Positions 63,094 to 64,000 of a stretch of 64,000 nucleotides of DNA are shown piece by piece. The notes under the pieces were generated by a model, which saw nothing but the letters and a program-made list of their open reading frames with translations, did no database searches and was not told the origin of the DNA. Position 1 is the stretch's first letter. Each line of letters opens with the position of its first letter. A program made the translations under genes and the position numbers. Source of the stretch: Wuchereria bancrofti (taxonomy: Eukaryota > Nematoda > Chromadorea > Rhabditida > Onchocercidae); contig SSBO01000009.1 of the NCBI GenBank assembly GCA_005281725.1, positions 3,670,163 through 3,734,162 of the forward strand, given 5' to 3'.

Positions 63094-64000
63094 ATGCTGA
63101 AAAGAGACGACAGTCAATATGAGGAAGTACCATCTGTGTTGGTAAAATACATTGACAAAGACGCTTTCATAAATGTTTTCTCCTTTTTTTATTTCATCCT
63201 ACACTTCTCAACTGAAAAAAAATGAGGGTTGAAAATAGAAAATGATATTTGATTTATTTATTTTTTTCAAAATTGCTGGTTTCACTGAAATGTTTTGAAG
63301 TGAAATTCTGTTGAGAAATTGAGAGAGGAATGGAATAATATCAAACTCCTTGGCTTATATTCTTCCACTCGGAGTGCTATCATTGTGATTATCATAGCTA
63401 TCTCATTAGTTGACACTTTTCTTATCCCATTTTAAGCCCAACCAATTATAAACTTCATTTTTTCACTCTTCCTTCTTTCTAGGGCAGTTCCTCTAGACAT
63501 AGTGTGCTGCCAAGTAGAAGTTCAAATATAGGCAAATGTTTCAGAGGTAACCAATGATACTATATGTCTTTTTCTGAGTAAAAAGTAAATTCACTGATAA
63601 TCAACTTTTTTTCGGAAAGAAACAAACAAAATTATAACTTTACCCCAATCTTTTATATGTTTACATAATCTACTTTAACTTTCTTCAAAAAAAGAAGAAA
63701 GTTAAATCAGCTTATCTGAAGGATTAAGGAAAGAATTGGTCATTTAATGATATAAAGAAATTACTTCATAAGAGAATAAAAGATTACTTAACCTTTTAAT
63801 GCTGTCGCGAGCCTCCAAATAACTTACAAAATATATCAAATAAAATTGTATTAATGTAAAACTGTTTCAAATTGCATCATGTAAGCAGTCATTATCTCAA
63901 CACTTTCATCTTCCCATTGTAGTTGTGCTCATCTGCTTGTCTAGACATTTTCAACTGGTAACAAAGGTATTTGCATTGTTTAATACGTTAAAAATTACTC
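63094..64000 (+). CDS. 5' part of a new gene running off the right edge, product unknown
   Basis: Two exons join in phase 0. 63094-63141 starts with ATG and reads MLKRDDSQYEEVPSVL to a GTAAAA donor. 63483-63546 follows TTCTTTCTAG and reads SSSRHSVLPSRSSNIGKCFR to a GTAACC donor; its other two frames stop. A possible 35-nt third exon (63923-63957, after CATTGTAG) would continue in phase 1 with VLICLSRHFQL, perhaps the start of a membrane segment. The Ser/Arg-rich start suggests a cytoplasmic N-terminus with phosphorylation sites. The family is not recognised. Confidence 0.45.
63675..63705. repeat. perfect 12-bp inverted repeat, A7 loop
   Basis: TTAACTTTCTTC, then AAAAAAA, then GAAGAAAGTTAA. 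It lies in the second intron of the right-edge gene model. Confidence 0.85.

Overview
The window is AT-rich eukaryotic DNA with many small phase-consistent introns (GT..AG, 3' ends mostly of the TTTNCAG type). Several genes have an orphan splice acceptor a few bases upstream of the ATG, as expected for spliced-leader trans-splicing. A cuticle collagen, a globin of nematode type and an FSHR-1-type receptor point to a nematode. The base composition and gene style suggest a filarial or related spirurine worm, but the species cannot be fixed from the sequence alone.

Layout. 1-9.8 kb is almost gene-free apart from a partial exon at the left edge and one coding-like island near 3.5 kb. 9.8-13.9 kb holds a globin gene (+) whose 5' end is unclear. 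14-19 kb is intergenic. 19.0-25.5 kb carries a complete leucine-rich-repeat glycoprotein-hormone-type GPCR (fshr-1-like, +, 17 exons, 836 aa). 26.9-30.6 kb carries a complete SRP54 gene (+, 10 exons, 500 aa). 30.7-34.1 kb is intergenic with microsatellites. 34.1-53.4 kb is a long gene (+, 16 exons, 720 aa) for an unrecognised single-pass membrane protein. A 7.7-kb intron of this gene contains a small antisense gene (46.0-46.8 kb, -) for a secreted six-cysteine protein, and also two candidate alternative 3' ends of the host. 55.7-58.9 kb carries a complete cuticle-type collagen (-, 7 exons, 335 aa). 58.9-63.1 kb is gene-free but holds a strong hairpin. A new gene appears to start at 63.1 kb and leaves the window at the right edge.

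The genes are functionally unrelated: oxygen or redox sensing (globin), peptide-hormone signalling (fshr-1-like), protein targeting to the ER (SRP54), cuticle structure (collagen) and two of unknown role. No operon is evident; the closest same-strand pair, fshr-1-like and SRP54, is about 1.4 kb apart. Exon boundaries were worked out by hand from splice motifs and reading-frame phase. The complete gene models keep the frame through every junction, except that one intron of the receptor appears to end in TG instead of AG.
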